Source: Chlorocebus sabaeus (Eukaryota > Chordata > Mammalia > Primates > Cercopithecidae). Taken from it: a DNA stretch of 64,000 nt. The translations under genes and the position numbers were made by a program. Position 1 is the first letter of the stretch. Each line of letters starts with the position of its first letter. The stretch is taken from the NCBI RefSeq assembly GCF_047675955.1, contig NC_132910.1, positions 108,483,143-108,547,142 of the forward strand, read 5' to 3'. The notes below the pieces were generated by a model. It was not told where the DNA came from. It did no database searches and saw only the letters and a list, made by a program, of their open reading frames with translations. Shown piece after piece: positions 46,555 to 58,140 of the stretch.

Positions 46555-47063
46555 TTAATTTTAAATGGCATGTGTTAGGTCACTACTCAAACTGTAAATT
46601 TTCATATTCTTTATCTCCATGATTATAGACACTTTGTCTATGTTTAGGATGAATATCTGTCCCTACTGTGTGCTCACTTTCCCATTCTACTCACCAAGTC
46701 TAACCTCTGTTGGTTCCCCAAACACATCCTCTATTCCACTAATTTCATGCTTAACATCTTAATTAAGTTTGTTAATAAACTCCACTCTGCACCCAATTTT
46801 CGATATCATACCAGTTGCTTCAGTAAATACCACTCCATATATGGAAATTTTCTGTGTCAATTACAATCTACTCATGGATACATGTAATTATAATGCATTT
46901 GTGAAATAATAATTTGCAATAGAAATCCATCAATTTTATAGGATAACAATGCATGTATTTTTCACTATTTTTGCACATTTTCTCTTGTCTCAACTTATTT
47001 TACATTTCGCTGGAATCTAATTTGGCAGCATATTCCACATAATACAATTGTAATATTTGTATA
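46555..47063. other. Single-copy intergenic DNA
   Basis: No feature recognised. Confidence 0.45.
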
Positions 47064-47174
47064 GAAATTGAGTGGTTTTTTTTTTATACTTTAAGTTCCA
47101 GGGTACATGTGCACAAAGTACAGGTTTGTTACATATGTATACATGTGCCATGTTGGTGTGCTGGAAATTCAGTG
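47064..47174 (-). mobile_element. Very short L1PA 3' end, antisense, with TSD
   Basis: The body, 47075-47163, is poly(T) followed by 'tatactttaagttccagggt', 'acatgtgcacaaagtacagg' and 'catgtgccatgttggtgtg'. An 11-bp duplication with one mismatch flanks it ('gaaattgagtg' 47064-47074, 'gaaattcagtg' 47164-47174). Confidence 0.88.
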
Positions 47175-47194
47175 ATCTTAATCCAAGATGGGCT

Positions 47195-47300
47195 ACTATA
47201 TATAGTATACACACACAGCATATATATTTATATATTACATATATACTTGTCTATGTAATATATGATATATACTATATATCTATATATATGTGTGTGTTAT
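47195..47300. repeat. AT-rich alternating (TA)n/(CA)n region
   Basis: Degenerate TATATA, CACACA and TGTGTG runs with many short self-complementary stretches. Confidence 0.8.
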
Positions 47301-48500
47301 GCTTAGGACCTATAAAAATAGGTTTAGAAAGATGAGGCTTGTTTATTTTTATTTTTATCTTTAATCATGAAAATTTGCAATCCAATTAGTATACCTTAAA
47401 AAGTATCAAATTGTCTTGAAAATTATAAATATATACTATTGAGATAGGCATTTGAGATTCATGAAGCTTCAACAATAGGCAATGTGTTCTAATACCAAAG
47501 AATTATGATATGATTTTCTCAAATTTGTGGTCATTTTATTAAAGTTACTAATATTCTATTATATATTACATCCCAGACATGTTATACTTTCAGAAAAAAG
47601 ATGTAAAATATCTTAAATATCAAAAGAGTGTTAAAAATATCAGAAAATCAGCAAATAAATGACACTATAGTAATAAAATCTCAAAACTGGACTTAATTAT
47701 TCAAGATCATTTAGGACAATAGGTAGTATAGAGTAAAGGTACATTTTTCTTTCTTCTACATCTATATTGAAGACACAGAAAATAAAAGATTTTACATTTT
47801 CCAAATATTACACATATGCTTAGAAGAATAAAAATGTATCTACACAGAAATATCTCTTTGTATACATTTCTCAAAATGTATTGTTTCCTTTGTATAAGAT
47901 AAAGTTGTATATTAAAATATCTGGATAATTATAGTTATATTTATCAGATTTTATCTAATTAGTGTTGTAACTGAAATGTAAGGGGTCATGACATGGCTAA
48001 AACATCTCCAGTGTATGTTTATTAATTTAAAAAAGCTTTTATTTCAGAAGTCTCTACAATATCTATAAGACTTGCATATCTTACGATAGAGCCAGTTATC
48101 TTTTTGTAGCTGACATCATCAATTAAAACATTAACCCAAAGTTTGAAAAATAAGTTTTGTAAAGAAAAAGTAAAACTAGTATTTTTGGTAATATTTTATC
48201 TCTTCTCTGAAAAATAATTCAACATAATTACACGTATAATATTGTATATATATGGCACATATACATATTTGTGTGTATGTATGTTTACATACACATACGC
48301 ACACCTTCATAGTGTTTGATGGTACAAGGCAGTAAGCCCAGATGTTAAGGTGACTTCCAGTGAGAAAATTAGAGGTGAATCTCTCCTTTTAACCAGCAAA
48401 CCTCCTGTATAAGTTGTTGAATGCTGACATATCTCACCCTGCTCTGTGTGATGTCTAACTGTATAAGGTTGTAGAATTTTGAACCTGGTTGCTTAGAGAA
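47301..48500. other. Single-copy intergenic DNA
   Basis: AT-rich. A TA/TG/CA alternating patch lies at about 48236-48303. No gene. Confidence 0.45.
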
Positions 48501-49430
48501 AACTAATTATACAATTTTTGTATTTGACTCTCTCTCTCTATATGGCACTCTTTCTCTAAGTGAAAGCTTACACTGAAATTCAGTACATAAAAGAAATAAA
48601 TTTGTTGTGCCAGGGTTCAGAGAGGGTAGGAGGGATAGGAGCTACACAAAGGACATGTGAATATCAAATAGGTGGTGTAGATTTAGTGTGCTCATATCCA
48701 GCCTGGCTGCCTCTCAATGCCTTGTGCATGGCAAGTGTCCAAATGCCAGCTCCCTTGTAGGGGCAGGTATGAGTTATTTCAGGGCAAACTGTAAGTAGTT
48801 TCCTCACAGCACTGCCACTTAATGTGGAAATTCATTCTAGTTCAAATTCTTTTCCCTTTCCCAGATCCTGCGTTTGGCAGCCCAACACACAATCTATTGC
48901 TGTTTGGTGCTCTTCGGCAGCCTACCAGCAAGACATCTCACGCCCAGCTAGTTTTCATTGCCACTTAATTCATGGGGGACTAACAGCCCTTCCACTGCCA
49001 AATCGTGGGCATGCAGACGGCTTCATGCTGCCACTTCTCTCTGCCCTGCTGGCTCTCTCCCACCCTCTTTAACCTTTAGTCACGGAGACAAAATAAATAG
49101 GTCATAGAGTATGGTATAAACACATAGCCAAAGGGAAGTGAAGCATTATCCCCTTAGTTTTAGACAACTCCATTTCATTGAATATTTTTGGGACATACTG
49201 AGTTGGATTTTCAGGGAAGAGTAAGTCCTCCTCTTTTAATGTAGGAGGAAAAAGCTGTGGTTTTCCCCTCATGAATCCAGTGATCATCCTTCCTGTTGTT
49301 CTAGTTATGCCCACTAGGGAGAGGGAGTCTGGGATATTGACTGCATATTGTAAAAATGATTCGGTTGTTAAGTTTTTAAGGGATGTCTTCTCCCTAAATT
49401 TGGGCACTTGATGCCATTTATTCCCCTTAT
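48501..49430. other. GC-richer block, unassigned (possible old LTR)
   Basis: The part 48600-49100 is clearly GC-richer and ends near 'cggagacaaaataaatagg', an AATAAA-containing end that would suit an old LTR. I cannot match a family. An 82-codon plus frame (48824-49072) and a 101-codon minus frame (49102-49407) show no domain, no initiation context and no splice context I can support. Confidence 0.3.
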
Positions 49431-51129
49431 TTCAGTATTTGACACTTTATAATTCAATATATTCAGAAAACACTTTTGAGAAAAGTATATTTTTATGTTT
49501 TTGAAGAAAACTTTTATTCCTAATAGCCAATACTGATAGAAATTTATATGCTTACATCCTTTTTGATTGAACCAAATGAGGACTTTCAGAAAGTAGGTGG
49601 TTTTTTTTCCTAGGAATGAGCCCAATATTTGTTGTATAGTGTGGGGTGCATGCCGTGTGTGTGTGTGTGTTGGTGGGGGGTTGTGTGTGTGTGTATTTCA
49701 AGAATTGGGTGTCTGTTTAGTTTAAGACTATATTCATTTGAAGATTACTCTGGGAAGCAAGCACTAATTTCCATGTCTGTAGAGAAATAAAACATAGTAC
49801 AACATAACCACTGATGGCTTTTTTAAAATAATGCTTTAAGTTTTATGTACATTTTACAAAGTGTTATGGCTGTTCCACTCCCTACATAGGTATTAAGGTA
49901 CATTTTACTTTCCAAATAAATGTACGTATCCTCCTATGCAATGCATGAAACAGCTAGAGATGCTCTATCATCATTTTGCATCACTATACAGTCACTTTTT
50001 AACCAACTGCTCTTACATAACTGAGAATACAGACATCTCTCTATATACCCTGCAAAGCTTAACATGGCTAGTTCTTTAAGGTAAAGCTATTCCATAAGTC
50101 ATATTCTAAATACCTTTTACTATTGTGGAGAATTTACCATCTGTATAGCATAAAAGTCTATTTTTATTATAGAAAAATGAGATATCATAGTAAAACAAAG
50201 AACATTTTATGAAGAAATTTATGTGGCAAAAATGGAGTTAGTCGCCAAAATATTGATGACTGTCAGGCAAAAGAAACAAATCACTATTTCTTTTAAATGA
50301 CTCTTGCAGCCCCAAATAAAATAAAAAATATAAACTAAAGGAGGACTGGGTGTCCAATATGAATAACTATAGTATCAGCAAAACAAAGTACATTTAGAGG
50401 GACCAGTACACAGAAGGATTTTTTATAAAAACTCATAATTTCAACATTTGTTTTGTTAGAATGAATGTTAAAATATACTGAGACTATGCGCTAGAAAATG
50501 TAAGGATAAAGAGAATTCTCATTGACATTCATGTGAAAAGGGGACTTTTTCACAAACAGGATGTACAGTACCTAACTAGTAATTTTCAGCCCTCTGTTTT
50601 CTATTTCTGCCAACATCTATATAGAAATAAAAGCCATCTCCCCCACAAACCTCCCTTTCCTTTCACACTCAGCCAGAAGCAAAACATAATAAAACAGCCA
50701 CCTCACTGGTTGACTGTGGTCAACTACAAAACCAAAAATGTTCAATTAAAGTGTCATTTTAAAACTGTAGGAAAATTTCAAGAATATGGAGCTTATTTAG
50801 TATGTGGTTTATTCACTTATTATTTATATAACATTACTTCATTTGGTTTATGTAGTTTGATTATATAGAACAACTAGGGTTTGATTCCATTACTGACATT
50901 TTAATGAGCTTAGCCTCATTATTTTCTTGGTAGTCAAAATAAAAATAGATTTTTTTCACTCTTAAAAAGCTTTGTGGCTGAATCTGTTTGAATATCAACT
51001 ATTTCAATTTAAAAATGAAGAACAGAGGGTTATTGCCGATAGAACTTCATGTATTTGGATCACAATCCTACATTCCCCTATGCTACATCTTCATAGGAAA
51101 TGGACCACCTGAATTATTCTATTGCTATA
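49431..51129. other. Single-copy intergenic DNA
   Basis: Contains an interrupted (TG)n at 49655-49694. A 111-codon plus frame at 50533-50868 has no recognisable features. No gene is supported. Confidence 0.4.
49655..49694. repeat. (TG)n microsatellite interrupted by a G run
   Basis: TG repeat, then TTGGTGGGGGG, then TG repeat again. Confidence 0.9.
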
Positions 51130-51460
51130 TGTATTAGTCCATTCTCTGATCGCTATAAAGAAATACATGAGACCAGGTGAAGAAAGAAGTTAAATTGACT
51201 CACCATTCTGCAGGTTGTACAGGAAGCTTGGTGGCATCAGCTTCTAGGGGGGTCTCACAGAAATTAAAATCATGGTGGAAGGTGAACAGGGAGTGAGGCA
51301 CTTCACATGGCTGGAACAGGAGGAAGAGAGAGATGGCGGACGTGCTACGCACTTTTAAACAACCAGATATCATGAGAACTCAGCATACAGTACCAAGGGG
51401 GATGGTGCTAAACCATTCATGGGAACTCTGCCTTATGATTCATTCACCTCCAACCAGGCC
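51130..51460 (-). mobile_element. Older MaLR LTR (MST-like), antisense, left part
   Basis: Antisense LTR from 'tgtattagtccattctctga' through 'taaacaaccagatatcatga' to 'acctccaaccaggcc'. It stops abruptly where a THE1-type LTR starts. The missing remainder lies at 53695-53768. Confidence 0.9.
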
Positions 51461-51796
51461 TGTATTAGTCATTTTCATGCTGCTAATAAAGACATACCCA
51501 AGACTGGGCAATTTATGAAAGAAAGAGGTTAATTGGACTTACAGTTCCACATGGCTGGGGAAGCCTCACAATCATGGCTGAAGGCAAGGAGGAGCAAGTC
51601 ACATCTTACATGGATGGCAGCAGGCAAAGGGGAATTCTTCTTTTTAAAACTATCAGATCTCATGAGACTTATTTGCTGTCACAAGAACAGCACAGAAAAG
51701 ACTTGTCTCATGATTCAGTTACCTCCCACAGGGTCCCTCCCACAACACATGGGAATTCCAATGAGATTTGGGTAGGAGCACAGCTAAACCATATCA
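51461..51796 (-). mobile_element. THE1-type 3' LTR, antisense
   Basis: 'tgtattagtcattttcatgc', 'actgggcaatttatgaaaga', 'cagatctcatgagacttatt' and 'ccctcccacaacacatggga', ending 'aaaccatatca'. It is bounded by TG and CA. It pairs with the second LTR at 53344-53694. Confidence 0.93.
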
Positions 51797-53343
51797 TTCT
51801 GCCCCTGACACCTCTCAAATCTCATGTCCTCACATTTCAAAACTAATCATACCTGTCCAACAGTCCCCCAAAGTCTTAACTCATTTTAGCATTAACTCAA
51901 AAGTCCACAGTCCAAAGTCTCATTCAAGACAAGGCAAGTCCCTTCCTCCTATAAGCCTGTAAAATCAAAAGCAGTTGCTTCTTAGATACAATGGGGGCAC
52001 AGGCACTGGGTAAAAACAACTATTTCAAATGGGAGAATCTTGCCAAAACAAAAGGGTTACAGGCCCCATGTAGGTCCCAAATCCAGCGGGACAGTTAAAT
52101 CTTAAAGCTCCAAAATGATCTCCTTTGACTCCATATCTCAGATCCAGGTCACTCTGATGCAAGAGGTGGGTATCACCCCTTGGCTTTGCGGGGTACAGCC
52201 TCCCACTTGGCTGCCTTCACAGGCTGGCACTGAATGTCTATGGCTTTTTCAGGCACACAGTGCAAACTGTCAGCAGATCTACCATGCTGGGGTCTGGAGG
52301 ATGGTGGCCTTCCTCTTACAGCTCCACTAGGTGGTGCCCCATTAGAGACTCTGTGTAGGATCTCCTCCCATTTCCCTTCTGGTCTTCCCTAGCAGAGCTT
52401 CTCCATGAGAGCCCCGTCCCTGCAGAAAACTTCTGCCTGTACATTCAGGCATTTCCATACACCTTCTGAAATCTAGGTAGAGATTCACAAATCTTAATTC
52501 TTGACTTCTGTGTACCCGCAGGCTCAACACCGCATGGAAACTGCCAAGGTATGAGACTTGCACCATCTGAAGCCATGGCCCCAAGCTCTACATTGGCTCT
52601 TTTCATCCATGGCTGGAGTGGCTGCAACCTAGGGCACCAAGCCCCTAGGCTGCACACAGCATGGGGACCCTGGGTTTGGCCCAGGAAACCATTTTTTCCT
52701 CCAAAACCTCTGGGCCTGTGATCAGAGGGGCTGCTGTGAAGACCTCTAACATACCTTGGAGACATTTTTTCCATTTTCTTGGGGATTAATATTTGGCCCC
52801 TTGTTACTTATGCAGATTTCTGTAGGCTCGCATTTCTCCTCAGAAAATGGGTTTTTCTTTTCTATCGCATTGTCAGGCTGCAAATTTTCTGAACTTTTAT
52901 ACTCTGCTTTCCTAATAAAACTGAATGCCTTTAACAGCACCCAAGTTACCTCTTGAATGCTTTGCTGCTTAGAAATTTCTTCCACCAAATATGCTAAATC
53001 ATCTCTTTCTAGTTCAAAGTTCCACAAATCTGTAGGGCAAGGGCAAAATACCATCAGTCTCTTTACTAAACATTACAAGAGTTTCCTTTGCTCCAGTTCC
53101 CAACAAGTTCCTCATCTGCATCTAAGACCACCTCAGCCTGGACCTTATTGTTTATATCACTATCAGGCTTTTGGTCAAAGCCATTCAACAAGTCTCTAAG
53201 AAGTTCCAAACTTTCCCACATTTTTCTGCCTTCTTCTAGGCCTCCAAACTGTTCTAACCTCTGCCTATTACCCAGTTTCAAAGTCGTTTTCACATTTTTG
53301 GGTATCTTTTCAGCAGCACCCCGCTCTACTGGTACCAATTATT
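51797..53343 (-). mobile_element. THE1-type internal region, antisense
   Basis: About 1.5 kb between two like-oriented LTRs, the size and layout of THE1 internal DNA. It begins 'ttctgcccctgacacctctc'. It has no pol or env; MaLR elements are non-autonomous and relied on ERVL-type machinery, which is family knowledge. GC content is higher than in flanking DNA. Confidence 0.9.
52746..53338 (-). pseudogene. Degenerate gag-like relic of the THE1 internal region
   Basis: Two successive minus-strand frames (53066-53338, 90 codons; 52746-53054, 102 codons) lie just inside the 5' LTR, where MaLR elements carry a decayed gag-like frame. Both are hydrophilic and rich in Glu, Lys and Asn. A stop and short gap separate them, so no intact product is encoded. 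The homology is inferred from position and length; it was not checked by search. Confidence 0.45.
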
Positions 53344-53694
53344 AGTATTAGTCCATTTTCATGCTGTTGACAAAGACACACCCGAGACTGGGCAATTTAC
53401 AAAGAAAGAGGTTTAATTGGACTTACAGTTCCACATGGCTGGTAAGCCTCAAAATCATGGCAGAAGGCAAGGAGGAGCATATCACATCTTACATGAACGG
53501 CAGTAGGCAGAGCGGAGCTTGTACAGGAGAATTCCTCTTTTTAAAGCCATCAGATCTTGTGAGACTTATTAACTGTCACAAGAACAGCATGGGAAAGACT
53601 TGCCCCATGATTCAATTACATCTCACTAGGTCCCTCCCACAACACATGGGAATTCAAGATGAGATTTGGAAGGGGACAGAGCCAAGCCATATCA
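53344..53694 (-). mobile_element. THE1-type 5' LTR, antisense
   Basis: Same order as the left LTR, including 'actgggcaatttacaaagaa' and 'ccctcccacaacacatggga', ending 'aagccatatca'. It differs from its partner at many positions plus a short insertion near 53515-53535. Such divergence indicates an old insertion. Confidence 0.93.
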
Positions 53695-53768
53695 ATGCCC
53701 CACTTCCAACACTCGGGATTGCAATTGATCATGAGATTTGGTTGGGAGCACAGATACAAACCATGCCA
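53695..53768 (-). mobile_element. Older MaLR LTR (MST-like), antisense, right part
   Basis: 'cacttccaacactcgggatt', 'gatcatgagatttggttggg' and 'agatacaaaccatgcca' complete the LTR interrupted at 51460. The flanking 5-mers 'aggcc' (51456-51460) and 'atgcc' (53695-53699) look like the THE1 target duplication with one change. Confidence 0.88.
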
Positions 53769-54121
53769 CCAAAGAAAAAAAAAGTATAAAGAAAATAAAG
53801 AAAAATTTTCCATTTTATAATTCTTTAGTGATTATTAAATTCAATTAGTCAACCAATTTATAAGACTATATTGTAGACCAAATGTAAATGAGAAGAATCT
53901 CCAATGATGCCTGGGCCCTGGGCGAGTCATTTAGACACTTCAGAGCTTAGGTGTTTTTTTCTGAAATATAAGTGTATTATATTGTGTAGCTTATACAGCT
54001 GTTTTCAGAATAAAACAACATCATATAATTTGAAAACTTTTATAATTCAATATACAGATATTAGTATTTTATACAAAACATTATGCTAGGCAGTTCACTG
54101 ATATAACAATGGGTTTTACTT
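53769..54121. other. Single-copy intergenic DNA
   Basis: No feature recognised. Confidence 0.45.
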
Positions 54122-54449
54122 AAGATTGGTACTCTGGGCCGGGCGCGGTGGCTCAACCCTGTAATCCCATCACTTTGGGAGGCCGAGACGGGCGGATCAC
54201 GAGGTCAGGAGATCGAGACCATCCTGGCCAACACAGTGAAACCCCGCCTCTACTAAAAATACAAAAAACTAGCCGGGCGAGGTGGCGGGCGCCTGTAGTC
54301 CCAGCTACTCCGGAGGCTGAGGCAGGAGAATGGCATAAACCCGGGAGGCGGAGCTTGCAGTGAGCTGAGATCCGGCCACTGCACTCCAGCCCGGGCTACA
54401 GAGCAAGACTCCGTCTCAAAAAAAAAAAAAAAAAAAGATTGGTACTCTG
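54122..54449 (+). mobile_element. Young AluY of Old World monkey type with perfect TSD
   Basis: The Alu body, 54137-54434, begins 'ggccgggcgcggtggctcaa' and carries 'ggccgagacgggcggatcac', 'aaaaaactagccgggcgagg' and 'gagctgagatccggccactg'. A perfect 15-bp duplication 'aagattggtactctg' flanks it (54122-54136 and 54435-54449). CpG sites are largely intact, which fits a recent insertion. Confidence 0.96.
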
Positions 54450-55370
54450 CAGCTCCCTCAACTTGTTATTACATTTCATATGCTTTTTCTTGGTGAGAAT
54501 TAAGATACTTATAAATGAAAATATTGAATCCTAATATATCATAAAGAATATCCTAATATCCTTGCAAGACTGGCATGCCTTCTGTCCACTAATCTTTTAT
54601 ATTTGACAGTCTTGAAAATATTTGATTACCTAAGTTATTTTACACCTTAATTAAAAATATTAGATTGTTGATTTATTGCCCTAGTCATAGCATCTGAGTA
54701 TTTTTTCAGGATAACTGATAATAGCCTCCCTTGTACTGGTTTCTTGACAAAAATAGTAAAGTCGAGAACATCAATACAAAGATCACAATACTCGTAAGCC
54801 AAATTGCCTATGTAACTATATCAGTGGTAATGTATATCTTGTTGGGAGCATTAAAAATGTTTAAATCACTTTTGATAAGCCTCTTCAGCCAGGGATAAGA
54901 TTTGGACAGATGGAAATTGGAGTAGGCTTGGAGCAGAAGATGTGTCTTAGACAAAAAACAGTTTGTAAGAGTATTGTTAGGTGAAAACAACCAGCATCCT
55001 GATTTTGTTCATATATATATGGATAATGTAGAGCAGTGATTTGACTTCGAAAATCAAGTTTGTACCTTCTTTAGTAGACATTAGGGAATAGTCGCATGTC
55101 CTTAGCAGGGAATTATTAAGAAGAAAATACTGGCAACATTATTAGAGGAGTTTGTAAAGTGTGAATTAGAAATAAAGATGTTAGAAAGTAGTGATTTATT
55201 TCTGCACTGGCAGGGTTAGGGATGCTGATCAATACCAGATGTCAGAAAACTGCAATTGAGTTCAGAGCCTTTTTGATGACTTCAGCAGCTGTAGAATTCC
55301 AGATAACTGGCACTAGACAAGTCTGGGCTAGTACCTTGTAGAGTATTTTGTGCTTCATCCATAAAGCAAT
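54450..55370. other. Single-copy intergenic DNA
   Basis: No feature recognised. Confidence 0.45.
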
Positions 55371-55699
55371 AGAAAGCTACTGAAGGGGCCGAGCACGGTG
55401 GCTCACACCTGTAATCCCAGCAGTTTGGGAGGCTGAGGCTGGTGGATCACCTGAACTCAGGAGTTCAAGACCAGCCTGAACAACATGGTGAAACCCCGTC
55501 TCTACTAAAAATACCAAAAATTAGCTGGGCATGGCGGCGAGCACCTATAATCTCAGCTACTCAGGATGAGGCAGGAGAATAGCTTGAACCTGGAGGCGAA
55601 GGTTGCAGTGAGCCGAGATCATGCCACTGCACTCCAGCCTGGCAACAGAGTGAGACTCCATCTCAAAAAAAAAAAAAAAAAAAAAAGAAAGCCACTGAA
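55371..55699 (+). mobile_element. AluS-like with TSD
   Basis: The body, 55385-55685, runs from 'ggccgagcacggtggctcac' to poly(A). The flanking 14-mer 'agaaagctactgaa' (55371-55384) recurs with one change at 55686-55699. Confidence 0.94.
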
Positions 55700-57764
55700 A
55701 ATTGTGTATGAATCAGCATTAAGTCAGGAAACTAGAAAACAGTCTATGTATTTCAAAGAGAAACTATTTTATACAGAAAAATAATCACTAACAAATCTGT
55801 TGGAAGAACTAAAAGCACAAACTCCAGAAAGGGCCATCAGTATCTTTCAGGTGCCCTTCTCAATTTGTGCTACAGAGGTTTTTTTTGTTTTGTTTTGTTT
55901 TGTTTTAAAAAAAGCTGCTATAAAACATAGAGGTGAATAAAGTTGAAAAAGTCACTACAAATGTCATCCCTACCCTATGGCCCTTGAAGAGGGAAATAAA
56001 GTCAAGTTAATCACTGTAAAATTTCATGCATGCTCAAGTCCATTTGTCCATTGCCTCTGCCATTAAAGAATGTAGTCTACTTCTCTGCTTCTCTTGTCCT
56101 GTAAGACTGTATCATATGGGTAGAATCTAAGTAATTTCTGAACCCTTTTGTCAAAGTCATCTAGGAAATGCAGTCTCCATTTTTCATGCCCTGGATAGGT
56201 GTGAAAATGGCCAACAGCCAATAGAACTGAAGAAAGATTGTCATGATAATATTTATGTTTTAAAATGTTCACTCCAGTTGACTCGTGAAGAAGAAAAGGA
56301 CAATAAAAAATAAATATCAGTCTGGATGATAAGTAAAGTAAGATGAATAAGATAACTGGACTACAGTGTTAGCATTGGAGATGGAAAAAACTTGAAGATC
56401 GGCAGATATTTAAAACATACAATAAGCAGATTTTAAATGGGATTGTTTTTCATGCTATAATTTTATGAACTGTAGAACTCTACAGGTTTCTGTGGATTCT
56501 CCATTATCCTACTTTATTTCTCAATTAAGATTGGCTACAAGGGAATATTCTGCAATAATAAATATTCTATAAATTATCAAAGAAGGCAAATAACTTCCTT
56601 TGTGGTTTTATTAGTGATATTTTAATATTGCAATCTAATTAAAACCTGAGTCATACAGAAATGCCATATTATTAAGAATCTTATTAGCTTTACAGAACAT
56701 AAATACTTGCAACTAATGCCAAAGAGTTGCAGAATTCTATTTAGCACTTTAGGTTTAGATTATCTGACTGCCACCAAATAAAAATAGAGAACTATCTCTT
56801 TATATTTTAATTTTGCAAGTAATCTACATACTAGCTCCTAGAAGTTCATCTTTGTGAAGTAATTAAAAGAGAGTATTTTTGTATGGGAATTTTATTATTA
56901 AAACATTCAATGTATCTTTCAACATGCATTGACCTTTTAAAAGTTTTATGTGCATTGGAATTTGAAGCCTCTATAAATGGCTTACAATATGTGACTATAT
57001 GTGAAAATGTATCTAGCCACCTTCTACTCAACATTTTAATTATATATAATTAAATATAGAATACATTATATATAAAAATATAATATTAATTTATTCTATA
57101 TACATATTGATATATACAGAATCAATAATTATATGTACATGATTATATACAACAAAATTTAAAATAAAAGATTGAAAACTGAAACATCCTTCTAATTTTA
57201 GAGGACTGAAATTTCATTCTACAGCATTTTGAAGTCCCAGGCTGGTACTTTTTTCTTCATTATCTTACATTTCACTTTTTTTCTTATAGATCAATACCAG
57301 AGAGATCTGGTGATGAAAAATATTCATTGTGATAAAGTCTAAGACAGGATGAAATGTGCAACCTCCAAATGAATTCTTTATGCATTACTATCAAAATTCC
57401 AATAAACCAAATCTTATTTCTTTATTAAAATACTCTCAGGTATGATAGTTAAAAAATAGAACTCAACTCATTTTATTAAACGTAAAGGCTCTTAAGAGTA
57501 GAAAGATCTTTACTGAGGTTTGAAAAGGGGATGTGGTGGAATTGATGGGGCAACTTAATCATCAAAAACAAATATAATCTACTTCACAATTTTATTTAGT
57601 GCCATGGGGATATCACAAGTTATAGTGGCATGCCATGACTCTTCAAGGGTATTTTTAGCAGTAAAAAGTTGGAATCGGTCTATGGAATTAACAGTAGTTG
57701 GTAGTTATACGTGACAGGCAGGCCTTAGAGACTAGATTTATGAACTAAACACAAACAATGAGTG
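55700..57764. other. Single-copy intergenic DNA with simple repeats
   Basis: (TTTTG)n lies at 55879-55906. A very AT-rich, self-complementary stretch ('ttatatataattaaatatag' and similar) lies at 57035-57150. No gene or named repeat is visible. Confidence 0.42.
57035..57150. repeat. AT-rich low-complexity region
   Basis: Nearly pure A/T with many short palindromes. Confidence 0.85.
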
Positions 57765-58140
57765 AGATAAGTAACAAACTCCAAAACCTCAGTGGTTTAA
57801 CACTTGACAGGCTTTTTTCTCATTCATGTTACACTTACAATTCAGGTCAAGCCACTCCCCAGACTCCTTCTGCAAGTGTACCATCAATCCAGTTTTGCTT
57901 TGCTTTTTTCCATCCCATGGCTTAACCATATTATCATTTGACTGCACGATCACCATTGCAAAGGAAGAGAGACTGTGGAGAACTCTCAGCTAATCTATGA
58001 TAACCCCTAAATGACACATCGGACCTCCCTTCACAGCTCATTGACCGGAACTACTCATATGAATACCAGATAACCTCATGTTAGGCTAGAAAATGCAGTA
58101 TTTCTGTGTCCCCAGGAAGAAGAAAATAAAAAATGATTTG
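57765..58140. repeat. Old interspersed repeat related to 32921-34010
   Basis: 'ccaaaacctcagtggtttaa', 'ctcattcatgttacacttac', 'cacatcggacctcccttcac' and 'cccaggaagaagaaaataaa' align in order with the repeat split by the L1 at 33053. The family is not named. Confidence 0.5.

Noticed and set aside
50533..50868. 111-codon plus-strand frame
   Set aside because: No domain or conserved pattern seen; most likely chance in single-copy DNA.
53361..53789. 142-codon plus-strand frame
   Set aside because: It reads the antisense of the THE1 LTR and the remainder of the older LTR; LTR sequence of this type often stays open by chance.
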